Of a DNA stretch of 64,000 nucleotides, positions 63,522 to 64,000 are shown one piece after another. Every line of letters begins with the position of its first letter. Position 1 is the first letter of the stretch. The notes below the pieces were generated by a model, which did not search any database, was not told where the DNA came from, and worked only from the letters and a program-made list of their open reading frames with translations. Source of the stretch: an uncultured Maribacter sp. (lineage in GTDB: Bacteria > Bacteroidota > Bacteroidia > Flavobacteriales > Flavobacteriaceae); NCBI RefSeq assembly GCF_947500985.1, contig NZ_CANMTX010000011.1, forward strand, positions 1 to 64,000. Direction: 5' to 3'. The translations under genes were made by a program, and so were the position numbers.

Positions 63522-64000
63522 TTACTTACTCAATGCCTTTATAATTCTATCTTCATTAATAATTATATCTCTAAAAAGAACATGTGGGAATTCATTATAA
63601 CTAGAACCTTTGAAAGATTCTAGAATTTTGTATAAGGTAGATGCGGTTAGAAGTGACAAATTAATTTCAGTATCCATTTCACAATCTGTTACAAAATCAT
63701 CACTATATTCAGGAGCAACAAGTAAAATCTTCACTATACGAAGGTTGTTTTTTAATGCTAGATTTTGATAAGATTTTAGCTGTCTGGAAACTGCACTGAA
63801 CTTATTATATCCTCTTTCTTTACTCGTCTTACATTCGATAATAATTATTTCATCATTTCCTAAATTCACAAGAATATCAATCATATCCTTTTGAGTATTT
63901 ATTTTATTTTTAAGGATATCATCTACATTAAAACCTAACCCTTTAAAAATTACCTTAGTTAACTCCTCAAACTTCAAACCTAATTCACTTTCTTTTACTA
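63522..64000 (-). CDS. Restriction-endonuclease-like (PD-(D/E)XK) protein, 5' end beyond window
   Basis: The frame is open from 63522 to the window edge at 64000, reading VKESELGLKFEELTK before the apparent TTG at 63977; the true start is outside the window. The visible part (about 158 residues) has the nuclease-type motif with Asp in KDMIDILV and the ECKTSKE pair (E-x-K), followed by a helical region. This is the C-terminal or only domain of a protein such as a restriction enzyme or DNA repair nuclease; the remainder is needed to tell. Confidence 0.7.
   Translation of the reverse strand, partial: VKESELGLKFEELTKVIFKGLGFNVDDILKNKINTQKDMIDILVNLGNDEIIIIECKTSKERGYNKFSAVSRQLKSYQNLALKNNLRIVKILLVAPEYSDDFVTDCEMDTEINLSLLTASTLYKILESFKGSSYNEFPHVLFRDIIINEDRIIKALSK

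Overview
The window is chromosomal DNA of a member of the Flavobacteriaceae (Bacteroidota), most like the marine genera around Maribacter or Zobellia. The DNA is A+T-rich. Several promoters match the Bacteroidota primary sigma consensus (TTTG, about 19 nt, TAnnTTTG; best at 17412-17442, 49211-49241 and 59486-59517 on the minus strand). The gene content is also typical: a complete Bat (aerotolerance) operon, an IPExxxVDY protein beside rnc and pyk, addA-kbl-ompA-addB, an OmpA with thrombospondin type 3 repeats, and imelysin/di-heme oxidoreductase genes. The genus is inference.

Layout. 1-1740: a heptanucleotide tandem repeat at the window edge, then an SDR oxidoreductase and an aldo/keto reductase on the minus strand. 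1909-10975: moxR, a DUF58 gene, a two-TM Bat protein and batA-batB-batC-batD-batE, closed by an intrinsic terminator. 11035-15731: a small membrane protein, a SulP transporter, a beta-carbonic anhydrase and a second SulP transporter, plausibly an inorganic-carbon uptake module. 15803-17227: pheS and a conserved small gene. 17462-31926: two complete RND tripartite efflux operons, the first led by a GbsR/MarR-type regulator, separated by a CYTH gene and dinB. 32193-32717: a LOV-like PAS protein without the photoactive cysteine. 37151-32793 (minus): acpP-fabF-rnc-IPExxxVDY-pyk. 37442-43074: purN, rnhA, a frameshifted metalloprotease-like gene, a PfkB kinase and purF.

43075-44138 contains no protein gene. 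It holds five regularly spaced (about 200 bp) copies of a 40-nt element. Each copy has its own -7-like box 5-6 nt upstream and its own intrinsic terminator, so the stretch reads as five tandem small-RNA genes of about 70 nt. This is the most interesting feature of the window.

44139-53437: superoxide dismutase (minus), then addA, kbl, ompA and addB. 53440-55607: an SDR (minus) and a sugar-porter MFS protein. 59451-55680 (minus): imelysin, di-heme oxidoreductase and a second, motif-degenerate imelysin, preceded by a consensus promoter with a palindrome between its boxes; probably iron- or metal-related. 59681-64000 (minus): small conserved or hypothetical genes, including a lipoyl-like domain lacking the modified lysine, a DUF695-RraB-like protein, and a nuclease-fold gene cut by the window edge. 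No rRNA, tRNA, CRISPR array, transposase or prophage was seen.
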